A stretch of DNA of 64,000 nucleotides from Methylobacterium sp. Leaf125 (GTDB lineage Bacteria; Pseudomonadota; Alphaproteobacteria; Rhizobiales; Beijerinckiaceae), in NCBI RefSeq assembly GCF_001423085.1, contig NZ_LMNU01000023.1:248100-312099 (forward strand), in the 5' to 3' direction. The notes below the pieces were generated by a model. It worked only from the letters and a program-made list of their open reading frames with translations, searched no databases and was not told the origin of the DNA. A program made the translations under genes and the position numbers. Numbering within the stretch: the first letter of the stretch is position 1; each line of letters begins with the position of its first letter. Below are positions 38,299-46,480 of this stretch, piece by piece.

Positions 38299-40722
38299 TC
38301 AGGAGCGAAGGGTCGCCCCGGTCTTGCGCGCGACCTCGGCGACGATCCGGGCGCTGACCGCCTCGATCTCCGCGTCGGTCAGGGTCCGGTCCACCGGCTG
38401 GAGCCGGACCGCGATCGCCACCGACTTCGCGCCCTCGGGGATGCCGACGCCCTCGTAGATGTCGAACACGTCGATCCCGGTGATGAGCTTGCGCTCGGCG
38501 GCCTGGGCCGCCTTCACCACGTCCCCGGCCGCCACGTCGCGGCCGACCACGAAGGCGAAGTCGCGGGAGATCGGCTGGAAGTCGGAGAGGGCCAGCGCCG
38601 GCTTGACCTTGGTCGGACGGTACTTCGGCAGCGGCACCGCATCGAGGGTGATCTCGAAGGCGACGAGTTGGCCCTTGAGGTCGAGGGCCTTCATCACGCG
38701 GGGATGGACCTCGCCGAAGAAGCCGACCGGGTTCTTCGGCCCGAACTGCAGGGTGCCGGAGCGGCCCGGATGCAGCCAGTCCGGCCCGCCGGCCACGACC
38801 TGGAGGCCGCCGCTGGGGACACCCATGGCCGCCAGGAGCGCCAGGGCGTCGGCCTTGGCGTCGAAGGCGTCGACGCCGTCGGTGCGCCCGTCCCAGTGAC
38901 GGCCCGCGCCCGCCTGGGTCGCGGTGCCACGACGGATGGCGGCGGCCCGGATGGTCTGCCCCTCCGGCTGGTCGGTGGCGAAGCACTGGCCGACCTCGAA
39001 CAGGGCGACGTCCGGGCTGCCACGGTCGGCGTTGCGCTGGGCGGCGCGCAGCAGGCCCGGCACGAGGCTCGGGCGCATGTCGGAGAGATCGGCGGCGATC
39101 GGGTTGGCCAGGGCGAGGTCGGCGCCGCCGCCGCCGAACAGCGCCGCATCCTCGTGCGGAATGAACGACCAGGTCACGGCCTCGACGAGGCCGCGGCTGG
39201 CGAGGGCCCGCTTGGCCAAGCGCGTGCGCTTCTGCATCACGGTCAGCACCGGCTTGCCTACCGCCGCCTCGATGCGCGGCAGGGGCTTGGGCTCGATGCG
39301 GTCGAGGCCGGCGATGCGCACGATCTCCTCGACGAGGTCGGCCTTGCCCTCGACATCCGGGCGCCAGGAGGGCGTGAGCACCTTCACCCGGTCGCCCGAG
39401 CCGGCGACGTGGAAGCCGAGGGCCTCCAGCGTGACCTTCATCTCGGCCCGGGACAGCTCGATGCCGGCGAGACGCCGGGTCTCGGTCCAGGGAAAGTCGA
39501 TGACCCGCTCGGTCTGGGGCGGCTCGCCGACGATCACCGGCTCGCTCGGGCTGCCGCCGCAGATCTCCAGCACGAGGCGGGTGGCGAGATCGAGGCCCGG
39601 CAGGGTGAAGGCCGGGTCGACGCCGCGCTCGAAGCGGTAGCGCGCATCGGTGATGACGCCGAGGCGGCGGCCGGACTGGGCGATGTTCACCGGGTCCCAC
39701 AGGGCCGACTCGATCAGCACGTCGGTGGTCGCGGCATCGCAGCCGGAGGCCTCGCCGCCGATGATGCCGCCGATGGACTCCACGCCGTTGTCGTCCGCGA
39801 TGACCACGGTGTCGCCGGTCAGGGTATAGGTCTTGCCGTCGAGGGCCTTCAGGGCCTCGCCGTCGCGGGCGCGGCGGACCACGAGGCCGCCCGCCACCTT
39901 GGCGGCGTCGAAGACGTGGAGGGGTCGGCCGCGGTCGAAGGTCAGGTAGTTGGTGATGTCCACCAGGGCGTTGATCGGGCGCAGGCCCAGCGCCCGCAGG
40001 CGCGCCTGCATCCAGTCCGGCGAGGGGCCGTTCTTGACGCCGCGCACGAGGCGCAGGGTGAAGTAGGGGCAGAGGCCCGCGTCGGGTGCCGCGAAATCGA
40101 GGGTGACGGGCACCGGGCAGGCGCCCTCCCCGCGCACCGGCGGCTGCGGCGGGCGCTTGAGGTCGCCGAGGCCGGTCGCCGCGAGGTCGCGGGCGATGCC
40201 GTGGATGGCGGTGCAGTCGGGCCGGTTCGGCGTGAGATTGATCTCCACCACCGGGTCGTCGAGCTTGGCGTAGAGGGCGTAGGCCTGGCCCGTGGGCGCG
40301 TCCGCGGGCAGGTCGAGGATGCCGCTGGCCTCCTCACCGAGGCCGAGCTCGGCGCCCGAGCACAGCATGCCGAGGCTCTCGACACCCCGGATGGTGCCCA
40401 CCGCCAGGGTCTTGTCGAGGCCGGGCACGTAGGTGCCGGGGGGCGCGAACACCGTCTTCATCCCGGCGCGGGCGTTGGGCGCGCCGCACACCACCTGAAC
40501 GGGCTGTCCGTCGCCCGTCTCCACCGTGCAGACGCGCAGGCGGTCGGCGTTCGGGTGCGGCTCGGCGGTGAGCACGTGGGCGACCACGAAGGGCTTGAGG
40601 CTCGCCGCCTTGTCCTCGATGCCTTCGACCTCGAGCCCGATCCGCGTCAGGGTCTCGGCCACGGTGTCGAGGGACGCCTCGGTGTCGAGGTGATCCTTGA
40701 GCCAGGAGAGGGTGAGTTTCAT
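38299..40722 (-). CDS. pheT: Phenylalanine-tRNA ligase beta subunit
   Basis: 807 aa, the full length for a bacterial PheT. In order: an N-terminal tRNA-binding (EMAP-like) domain with [20 protein letters not shown] and [19 protein letters not shown], the B3/B4 editing domain ([20 protein letters not shown]), the B5 domain, the synthetase-like core ([19 protein letters not shown]) and the C-terminal anticodon-binding fold ([16 protein letters not shown]). It pairs with PheS to charge tRNA-Phe. It lies 106 bases after pheS. Confidence 0.95.
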   Translation of the reverse strand: MKLTLSWLKDHLDTEASLDTVAETLTRIGLEVEGIEDKAASLKPFVVAHVLTAEPHPNADRLRVCTVETGDGQPVQVVCGAPNARAGMKTVFAPPGTYVPGLDKTLAVGTIRGVESLGMLCSGAELGLGEEASGILDLPADAPTGQAYALYAKLDDPVVEINLTPNRPDCTAIHGIARDLAATGLGDLKRPPQPPVRGEGACPVPVTLDFAAPDAGLCPYFTLRLVRGVKNGPSPDWMQARLRALGLRPINALVDITNYLTFDRGRPLHVFDAAKVAGGLVVRRARDGEALKALDGKTYTLTGDTVVIADDNGVESIGGIIGGEASGCDAATTDVLIESALWDPVNIAQSGRRLGVITDARYRFERGVDPAFTLPGLDLATRLVLEICGGSPSEPVIVGEPPQTERVIDFPWTETRRLAGIELSRAEMKVTLEALGFHVAGSGDRVKVLTPSWRPDVEGKADLVEEIVRIAGLDRIEPKPLPRIEAAVGKPVLTVMQKRTRLAKRALASRGLVEAVTWSFIPHEDAALFGGGGADLALANPIAADLSDMRPSLVPGLLRAAQRNADRGSPDVALFEVGQCFATDQPEGQTIRAAAIRRGTATQAGAGRHWDGRTDGVDAFDAKADALALLAAMGVPSGGLQVVAGGPDWLHPGRSGTLQFGPKNPVGFFGEVHPRVMKALDLKGQLVAFEITLDAVPLPKYRPTKVKPALALSDFQPISRDFAFVVGRDVAAGDVVKAAQAAERKLITGIDVFDIYEGVGIPEGAKSVAIAVRLQPVDRTLTDAEIEAVSARIVAEVARKTGATLRS

Positions 40723-40828
40723 CGCTTGAATCCCCTGGCGTCCGAGGCTCCCGGGAGGGTGGGATGCCGGCGCCGAACAGGAAAGGAAAGGTCTCGTCCG
40801 GCCGGGGCCGGGGCGCGAAAGCCGGGGA

Positions 40829-41911
40829 TCAGCCCGTCAGCCCGGCCACCAGGCTCGGGATGTCGAGGGGCCGGAAGCCGTAATGGTCCAGCCAGCGCAC
40901 GTCCGCCTCGAAGAAGGGCCGCAGGTCCGGCATGCCGTATTTCAGCATCGCGATCCGATCGATGCCGACGCCGAAGGCGAAGCCCTGCACGCTGTCCGGA
41001 TCGAGGCCGCAATTGCGCAGCACGTTCGGGTGGACCATGCCGCAGCCGAGGATCTCGAGCCAGTCGGTGCCCTCGCCGAAGCGGATCTCGCCGCCCTTGC
41101 GCGAGCACTGGATGTCCACCTCCGCCGAGGGCTCGGTGAAGGGGAAGAACGACGGGCGGAAGCGCATCTTCACCGCCTCGACCTCGAAGAAGCTGCGGCA
41201 GAACTCCTCCAGCACCCATTTCAGGTTGGCGATGTTGGCCGCTTTGTCGATCACCAGGCCCTCGACCTGATGGAACATCGGCGTGTGGGTCTGGTCGGAA
41301 TCGTGCCGGTAGGTCCGGCCCGGGCAGATCACCCGGATCGGCGGCTGCTGGGCGCGCATCGTCCGGATCTGCACCGGCGAGGTGTGGGTGCGCAGCACCT
41401 TGCGCTGGCCGTTGCGGTCGGGGGCCAGGAAGAAGGTGTCGTGCATCTCCCGCGCCGGGTGGCCGGGCGGGAAGTTCAGGGCGGTGAAGTTGTAGTCGTC
41501 GGTCTCGATGTCGGGCCCTTCGGCCACCGAGAAGCCCATATCGGCGAAGATCGCCGTGATCTCGTCCATGACCTGGCTGATCGGGTGGACGCGGCCGCGC
41601 ACCTCCGGCGCCTCGCGCACCGGCAGGGTCACGTCGATGCGCTCGGCCGCGAGGCGGGCGGAGAGGGCCGCCTCCGCCAGGGCGTCCCGCCGGGCCGTGA
41701 GCGCGCCCTGCACCCGGTCGCGCAGGCCGTTGATGAGGGGGCCGCGCGCCTTGCGCGCGTCGGGCGTCATCGCCCCGAGGGTCTTCAGGAGTTCGGAGAC
41801 CGACCCCTTCTTGCCCAGGGCCGCGACGCGCACGGCGTCGAGGGCGGCCTCGTCGGCGGCGTCCGCGACCTGACGGAGCAGGTCGCCTTCGAGGGTGTCG
41901 AGATCGGTCAT
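40829..41911 (-). CDS. pheS: Phenylalanine-tRNA ligase alpha subunit
   Basis: 360 aa from [20 protein letters not shown]; a GTG three codons earlier is possible. The N-terminal coiled coil contacts tRNA. The class II catalytic core has motif 2-type [31 protein letters not shown] and motif 3 near [20 protein letters not shown], with [14 protein letters not shown] for phenylalanine binding. It forms an alpha2-beta2 enzyme with PheT. Confidence 0.95.
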   Translation of the reverse strand: MTDLDTLEGDLLRQVADAADEAALDAVRVAALGKKGSVSELLKTLGAMTPDARKARGPLINGLRDRVQGALTARRDALAEAALSARLAAERIDVTLPVREAPEVRGRVHPISQVMDEITAIFADMGFSVAEGPDIETDDYNFTALNFPPGHPAREMHDTFFLAPDRNGQRKVLRTHTSPVQIRTMRAQQPPIRVICPGRTYRHDSDQTHTPMFHQVEGLVIDKAANIANLKWVLEEFCRSFFEVEAVKMRFRPSFFPFTEPSAEVDIQCSRKGGEIRFGEGTDWLEILGCGMVHPNVLRNCGLDPDSVQGFAFGVGIDRIAMLKYGMPDLRPFFEADVRWLDHYGFRPLDIPSLVAGLTG

Positions 41912-42067
41912 CGGTTCCACTCACCGGCTGCGGCGCCGGCCCCTTGCGGGACCGGGCGGGCTCGATCGGCATCGGGGGATCGGCTTCAGGGCGTGGGTTT
42001 TCCCGGTCCCCGGCCGCAACGCAAGCGGTCGGGCGCCGAAAATCCCGGATCGTCGGGCAGAAAGACG

Positions 42068-42100
42068 AAAGGCGCGGCTCCCCAGGGGTGCCGCGCCTTT
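42068..42100 (-). terminator. Terminator of rpmI-rplT
   Basis: Perfect 11-bp stem (AAAGGCGCGGC/GCCGCGCCTTT, 11-base loop) about 50 bases beyond the rplT stop. T-rich on the minus strand (CTTTCGTCTTTCT). Symmetric, so it could also act on the plus strand, where no gene ends. Confidence 0.75.
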
Positions 42101-42150
42101 CGTGAAGAACAGCGCCCGGCTCGGGCAGCCTCGAATCGGGCTAACCCGAC

Positions 42151-42522
42151 TCAGGCGGCCTTGGCAGCCGGGAGGGCGGCCTTGGCCAGCTCGACCACGG
42201 CGGCGAACGAGGCGGGCTCGTGGATGGCGAGCTCGGAGAGGGCCTTGCGGTCCACCTCGATGCCGGACTTCGACAGGCCGTTGATGAAGCGCGAATAGGT
42301 CAGGCCATGCTCACGGACCGCGGCGTTGAGGCGCTGGATCCAGAGGGCGCGGAACGTGCGCTTCTTGTTCTTCCGATCGCGGTAGGCATACTGCATGCCC
42401 TTCTCGACCGCCTGCTTGGCGATCCGGATCGTATTCTTGCGGCGGCCGTAATAACCACGGGCGGCCTTGAGGACTTTCTTGTGCTTCGCGTGACTGGTCA
42501 CGCCGCGCTTGACGCGGGCCAT
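42151..42522 (-). CDS. rplT: 50S ribosomal protein L20
   Basis: 123 aa; starts [20 protein letters not shown] and continues [20 protein letters not shown], the invariant L20 opening, then [20 protein letters not shown]. Binds 23S rRNA early in 50S assembly. It is 48 bases after rpmI. In enterobacteria L20 represses its own operon through mRNA; no such site was identified here. Confidence 0.97.
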   Translation of the reverse strand: MARVKRGVTSHAKHKKVLKAARGYYGRRKNTIRIAKQAVEKGMQYAYRDRKNKKRTFRALWIQRLNAAVREHGLTYSRFINGLSKSGIEVDRKALSELAIHEPASFAAVVELAKAALPAAKAA

Positions 42523-42570
42523 GGGTGTTCTCCTGGATTACGAAAAAAGCAGTGTCGGCGTCGTGAAGGC

Positions 42571-42774
42571 TTACCGGCTGTTGGGCAGGAAGTACTTCTT
42601 CACGTTGGCAGCATCGCCCTCGAACAGGGTGGTGGTGCCGCGCAGGTTGCGGATCTGCTTCGTCGTCCGCTTGATCATCCCGTGGCGCTTGCCGGCCTGG
42701 GCATACATGACCTTGCCGGTGCCGGTGATCTTGAAGCGCTTCTTCGCGCCCGACTTGGTTTTCAGCTTGGGCAT
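42571..42774 (-). CDS. rpmI: 50S ribosomal protein L35
   Basis: 67 aa with [20 protein letters not shown] at the N-terminus and [20 protein letters not shown] later, the L35 pattern. CAGGAGAGCC directly before the ATG is a good ribosome-binding site. Followed by rplT. infC, which often precedes rpmI, is not present in the window. Confidence 0.97.
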   Translation of the reverse strand: MPKLKTKSGAKKRFKITGTGKVMYAQAGKRHGMIKRTTKQIRNLRGTTTLFEGDAANVKKYFLPNSR

Positions 42775-43092
42775 TTGGCTCTCCTGAACGCGCAGCGGCT
42801 CCGATCCGGTTGGATCGAAGAGATGCGCTCGGTTGATGCTTCTGATGGAGCAGCACGAACCGCCACGGCAGCCCGATCGGCCGGGCGGTTCAACGCGAGG
42901 GGGCTATGACAGAAAAGCGACGCGGTTTCAATGCCGCGTCTCGGGGCCGGATCTTGGGCCGGTTCTCGGGGCCGCATCTCGAAGCCGGCGCGGGACCTGA
43001 AATTCCCGGCCGAATGCGCTCCGGGATTGCTTGACAGCCCCCGGCACTGAACCTACACCCCCGACACCGCCGGAAACGGGGCGGGACGTCAA
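42775..43092. other. Intergenic region between rpmI and the tRNA-Asp pair
   Basis: 318 bases. It must hold the minus-strand promoter and leader of rpmI-rplT and the plus-strand promoter of the tRNA-Asp genes (see 43031-43059). No gene is supported. Confidence 0.5.
43031..43059 (+). promoter_or_regulatory. Probable sigma70-type promoter of the tRNA-Asp genes
   Basis: TTGACA at 43031-43036 and TACACC at 43054-43059 are separated by 17 bases. The -35 is a perfect consensus; the -10 is weak, as is common in high-GC alphaproteobacteria. A start near 43066 would give a short 5' leader before the first tRNA. Confidence 0.55.
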
Positions 43093-43169
43093 GCGGGCGT
43101 AGCTCAGTCGGTTAGAGTGCCGGCCTGTCACGCCGGAGGTCGCGGGTTCGAGTCCCGTCGCCCGCGCCA
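43093..43169 (+). tRNA. tRNA-Asp (anticodon GTC)
   Basis: 77-base cloverleaf with CCA encoded. Acceptor GCGGGCG/CGCCCGC, D-arm AGCTCAGTCGGTTAGAGT, anticodon stem GCCGGCC-type with GTC at 43127-43129, T-arm GGGTTCGAGTCCC. Confidence 0.97.
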
Positions 43170-43195
43170 CGTCACTTCTTCCCCGAATATTGGAT

Positions 43196-43272
43196 GCGGG
43201 CGTAGCTCAGTCGGTTAGAGTGCCGGCCTGTCACGCCGGAGGTCGCGGGTTCGAGTCCCGTCGCCCGCGCCA
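43196..43272 (+). tRNA. tRNA-Asp (anticodon GTC), second identical copy
   Basis: Identical in all 77 bases to the copy at 43093-43169, with GTC at 43230-43232 and CCA encoded. 26 bases separate the two, so they are probably one transcript. Confidence 0.97.
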
Positions 43273-43352
43273 TCGCGTCCCAGATGCACCCATCTCGTCT
43301 TTTCAGTTCCGCGCCCTATCCTCTCGTCGAGGACTGTGCCGGAGGGCGACGG

Positions 43353-43568
43353 ATGTCGGGTGTCTTCTTCCTCTACTTCACCGTCTGCCTCACCCGCGCG
43401 CCGGATACCTGCGAATCGCGCAAGCTCGCCCTCGACGTCGAGGACGCCCCGGCCTGCCTGCACGTGGCGCAGCCGCAGCTGGCACGGTGGATCGGCAGCC
43501 ATCCCGAGTTCCGCATTACGGCTTGGCGCTGCGGCGCACCGCCCCGCGATCACGGAACCCGGATCTGA
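43353..43568 (+). CDS. Small conserved hypothetical protein (71 aa)
   Basis: ATG at 43353 has GGAGG 8 bases upstream. Product: MSGVFFLYFTVCLTRAPDTC, then ESRKLALDVEDAPACLHVAQ and PQLARWIGSHPEFRITAWRC. The layout (hydrophobic start, paired Cys, ending in PQLARW...HP.....RWRC) is like a family of tiny uncharacterised proteins in Hyphomicrobiales. The paired cysteines suggest an oxidised or metal-bound form outside the cytoplasm; this is inference. Confidence 0.65.
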   Translation: MSGVFFLYFTVCLTRAPDTCESRKLALDVEDAPACLHVAQPQLARWIGSHPEFRITAWRCGAPPRDHGTRI

Positions 43569-43698
43569 CAGCGCCCCGTGACCCGGGAGACACAGGCACT
43601 CCTCTGGCGAGCGAACCCGTGAAGACCGCCGCGTTTTCGCCGCATGGAATGCCGAGGCGGAGGGCCGACAGCCCTAGCCTCGAGATCCGTCCGCACCG

Positions 43699-44220
43699 AT
43701 GCGCTTTTTCCGTTCCGCCCCTCTGCGCCCGTCGCTCCGCCTCGGCACGGCGGCCCTCGGCCTCACCGTCCTGCTGGCGCTGGCCGGCTGCGGCACGCCG
43801 ACTCTCCTCGCCCCCGACCAGCCCACCAGCCTCGTCATCCTGGACGAGCAGGCGGCCGCCGCCGCGATCTCGCGCTACCGGGCCCAGCACGGACTCGGTC
43901 CGGTGGTGATCGATTCGAGCCTGATCCGGGCCGCCTCCTATCAGGCCGCGTCGAACGCCAAGGCCGGCCGCCTCAGCCACGAGATCGGCGGCACCTTCGA
44001 TTCCCGCATGGCCCAGGCCGGCTTCGGCCGGAGCTACGCCGCGGAGAACCTCAGCGCCGGCTCGGCCACCTTCGACGAGGTGCTGGCGCGCTGGAAAGCC
44101 TCGAGCGAGCACAACAAGAACATGCTGATCCCGCAGCTCCGGCGCATCGGCATCGCCCGGGTCGACGCGCCGGGCACGCGCTACAAGCGCTACTGGGCCC
44201 TGGTCATGGCCGGAGGCTGA
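43699..44220 (+). CDS. CAP-domain (SCP/PR-1-like) lipoprotein
   Basis: 173 aa. The N-terminus is a lipoprotein signal with lipobox LAGC. The remainder is a single CAP domain: ISRYRAQHGLGPVVIDSSLI, the first His in GRLSHEIGGTFDSRM, AAENLSAGSATFDEVLARWK, SEHNKNMLIPQLRRIGIARV and a C-terminal YKRYWALVMAGG. The usual metal/active residues (H, E, H) are present. Bacterial CAP proteins are exported and mostly uncharacterised. Confidence 0.85.
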   Translation: MRFFRSAPLRPSLRLGTAALGLTVLLALAGCGTPTLLAPDQPTSLVILDEQAAAAAISRYRAQHGLGPVVIDSSLIRAASYQAASNAKAGRLSHEIGGTFDSRMAQAGFGRSYAAENLSAGSATFDEVLARWKASSEHNKNMLIPQLRRIGIARVDAPGTRYKRYWALVMAGG

Positions 44221-44254
44221 GGCATTCGCGCGCCTCGGCGCCGTCGGACACGCC

Positions 44255-44911
44255 TCAGAGCGCCCCGGTCGGGGCCGCAAGTCCCGTCGCAGCTCGGGAC
44301 TGGGCCTGCTCCTGCGCCCCCTGGAACAGGCGCTCGCTGGTGAGCTTCAGGAAGAAGAAGCCGAATTCCGGATTCTGGTAGTAGAGCTGCTTGACCTCCG
44401 AATAGGAGATCCGCAGGGCCTGCCCCGCCTCGACGCAGACCAGCGAGGCGGTGCGGGTGTTGCCCGGCGAGAGCAGCCCGAGTTCGCCGACGACCCCGTC
44501 CGGCCGCACCGCGATCCCGTATTCCGGGATGCGGAAGCTGCCGCTCTCCACGTAGAACATCTCGCCCGCGTCATCCCCCTTGCGGAAAACCGTCTGCCCC
44601 GCCCTGAAGCGGACCGCGCTGCCGAAGGGCCGGAGCCAGTCGAGGGAGAGGTCGCCCTCCGCCGCCGTTTCCACCTGGCGCACGAGACGGATCATCTGCC
44701 AGAGGCGGAAGGCGTTGAAGGGGATCTGGATCGCCTCGGTGAGAACCACCGGCCAGCTTCCGATCAGCATCCCGTAGGTGATCACGGCCGCACTGGCCAC
44801 GAGGGCGATGATCCGCAGGGGGATCATCGTCGTCATCGCCGAAGCCGTGATGGTGAGGGCCGTGCCGAGATAGCCGATGGCCTCGACCCCATCGATGCCG
44901 AGCCCGGTCAT
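44255..44911 (-). CDS. Membrane protein with cyclic-nucleotide-binding domain (Popeye-like layout)
   Basis: 218 aa. The first ~80 residues have about three membrane helices (AIGYLGTALTITASAM, LRIIALVASAAVITYGMLIG, VVLTEAIQIPFNAFRLWQMI). A cNMP-binding domain follows from about residue 95: VRFRAGQTVFRKGDDAGEMF, VGELGLLSPGNTRTASLVC, and QALRISYSEVKQLYYQNPE. There is no helix-turn-helix, so it is not a CRP-type regulator. The order of three helices then cNMP domain resembles Popeye proteins. Ligand unknown. Confidence 0.8.
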   Translation of the reverse strand: MTGLGIDGVEAIGYLGTALTITASAMTTMIPLRIIALVASAAVITYGMLIGSWPVVLTEAIQIPFNAFRLWQMIRLVRQVETAAEGDLSLDWLRPFGSAVRFRAGQTVFRKGDDAGEMFYVESGSFRIPEYGIAVRPDGVVGELGLLSPGNTRTASLVCVEAGQALRISYSEVKQLYYQNPEFGFFFLKLTSERLFQGAQEQAQSRAATGLAAPTGAL

Positions 44912-44944
44912 CGCGCGGTCCCAGCCGATCGCGGCGGCTCAGCC

Positions 44945-45226
44945 CTACGCATCATCGGCATCCGCCTCGGCGAGCCCGTCCTGCAGCGAGCGAATGATCG
45001 TGCGCATCTCCGGTACCATGGCGATTGCCTTGGCGATGCGCTGCGCCTCCTCCCGAGTCATCGCGCCCGTGGCCGTGCGCGCGTCGGCTTCCTCGGAGAA
45101 GTAGGTCCAGGCCACGGCCAACCCCTCCCCGTCCTCGACGCAGAAGCTGCCGTCGCGCTCGACCACGATCCAGGGCGGCGGGAATCCCCGGGCCGGCCGC
45201 GGTTGGATCTCGGCATCATCCGCCAC
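44945..45226 (-). CDS. Small hypothetical protein (93 aa)
   Basis: GTG at 45226 with GAGGTG 6 bases upstream. The product is acidic; WIVVERDGSFCVEDGEGLAV and AWTYFSEEADARTATGAMTR look like a two- to three-strand sheet followed by a helix. Its C-terminus EEAQRIAKAIAMVPEMRTII is helical. Similar small proteins with a V.R.G.F.V.D..G..LAY.Y pattern are common in Hyphomicrobiales with no known function. It follows the cNMP-binding gene on the same strand direction. Confidence 0.65.
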   Translation of the reverse strand: MADDAEIQPRPARGFPPPWIVVERDGSFCVEDGEGLAVAWTYFSEEADARTATGAMTREEAQRIAKAIAMVPEMRTIIRSLQDGLAEADADDA

Positions 45227-45383
45227 GGGACACCTCAGCGTTGGGGCAGGGTCGCGATCGCCGCGTTGCATCATATGACGGATGGAGAGTGCCGCGAACC
45301 CCCGCCCCCCCTCTCCGTGTCGATCAGATGTGCGCTGATTTACAACCTTCGACGCGCGCTTACCAGCGCCGCACGTCCCTTGA

Positions 45384-45399
45384 GAACGTGCGCACGTTC
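45384..45399. promoter_or_regulatory. Perfect 16-bp palindrome, possible operator
   Basis: GAACGTGCGCACGTTC is fully self-complementary and lies in non-coding DNA upstream of the decayed region. It has the size and symmetry of a dimeric-regulator operator. No flanking promoter is clear. Confidence 0.4.
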
Positions 45400-45549
45400 G
45401 CAGAAACGATCTCCGTATCGCGCGCGGCGCGCCGTGGCAGGCGTCCCATCTACTTCCCTCACACTGACACCTGAAGGGATACAGGCTCGTTGAACCGCAC
45501 CGTCTAATCCCAACGCCGAACCCACCATTTATTCGTGCTCAAATCCTGA

Positions 45550-46178
45550 TGCCTACGCCGGTCCTTCCTTCAGATCCCGGACCGAGCGCTGACGAAGCGG
45601 GACGCGGTGCAGTTGATCGGCGAGGCCAAAGCGCTCGACCACGCCAAGACCGCCTGCAGCGCTCGTGCCGTGTACTGGATCGACAGCGTTCGCCGCGACT
45701 TGGCGCGCTGATCCTCTTCCGCGCGACCGGACACCGTCGGGCCTCTGGTCTGGGGGCCGACATGAACACGGAACGGCCGGCACGTAGCCGCGCGGCTCAG
45801 CGCAATCGAGACGCGCGTCGAGGGAATCATCGGCACGGTCCAGAGCATAGCCACAGCGGTCAACTCCCACGGCGAGAAGGTGGACAAGCGCTCGCAGCCG
45901 TAGTGGTCCGTCTACATCTCCTACTTCACGGCAATGCTGATGATGCGCGGATCAATCGGCGTGTCGTGGAGAGCGCCGATCGAAACACCGATCGCGGGTA
46001 TCACCTCCGACGTTGCAAGGATGCAGACCGACGAAATTCCCCGGTGGGTTCACGAGCAGGAATGGACGCAAGACGAGCGCGAGGCTCTGCAGGCCCACGT
46101 CGCCCGGCTGTCCGCGCGGAGGACGCAGAGGGCGAGCGCCTCGCCCGTCTTGAGGATGGTCAATTCAAGCCACGCTGA
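45550..46178 (+). pseudogene. Decayed coding remnants, origin unknown
   Basis: One frame reads like protein but is broken by three in-frame stops (45709, about 45763, 45901). The parts are LTKRDAVQLIGEAKALDHAK with VYWIDSVRRDLAR before the first stop, RLSAIETRVEGIIGTVQSIA before the third, then RMQTDEIPRWVHEQEWTQDE and REALQAHVARLSA. Near 46118 the sense moves to another frame, DAEGERLARLEDGQFKPR, which ends at 46178. This looks like one or more small genes with nonsense and frameshift mutations. I do not recognise the parent family; a phage or mobile-element origin is a guess from context. Confidence 0.4.
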
Positions 46179-46480
46179 TCCCGGCTATCTACGGCTGTCC
46201 ACAGCGCCCCGGAGCTTCGGCCCCGGAGCTTTTGTCGTTCCAGGCTAACGTCGACGCGCGTTGGCCGGTCTTCGCAGCAAGGTTGTCATGAGCTTGGCCG
46301 GGCGACACACCATCTGATCCCTGCTATCACTCCGCGAGCTTCCCGCTCCCTCGAGTGTGGAAGCACTACTGTTTGACGATGTTGTCTGCCGCCTGCCAAT
46401 TAGCACAGACGGCTGGCACGGAACAATTGTTGCTACCAAGCTAGCGGTATCGACTTCCAATTATACGAACAGGGTCAGGG

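Larger units (their letters stand above)
45227..46480. other. Gene-poor accessory region
   Basis: About 1.25 kb with no intact gene I can support. It holds the palindrome at 45384-45399, the decayed coding remnants at 45550-46178, a direct duplication of CCCCGGAGCTT near 46206-46235, and the AT-richer upstream region of the glycosyltransferase-like gene from about 46380. Confidence 0.5.

Noticed and set aside
37837..41139. Very long plus-strand open frame opposite pheS/pheT
   Set aside because: An open frame of about 1100 codons is antisense to two well-supported synthetase genes; such long shadow frames are expected in GC-rich DNA.
45549..46178. Intact 209-residue protein on the plus strand
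   Set aside because: It is an open frame, but its composition is Arg/Ala/Gly-rich as in shadow frames of GC-rich DNA, whereas the protein-like sequence lies in another frame with stops.
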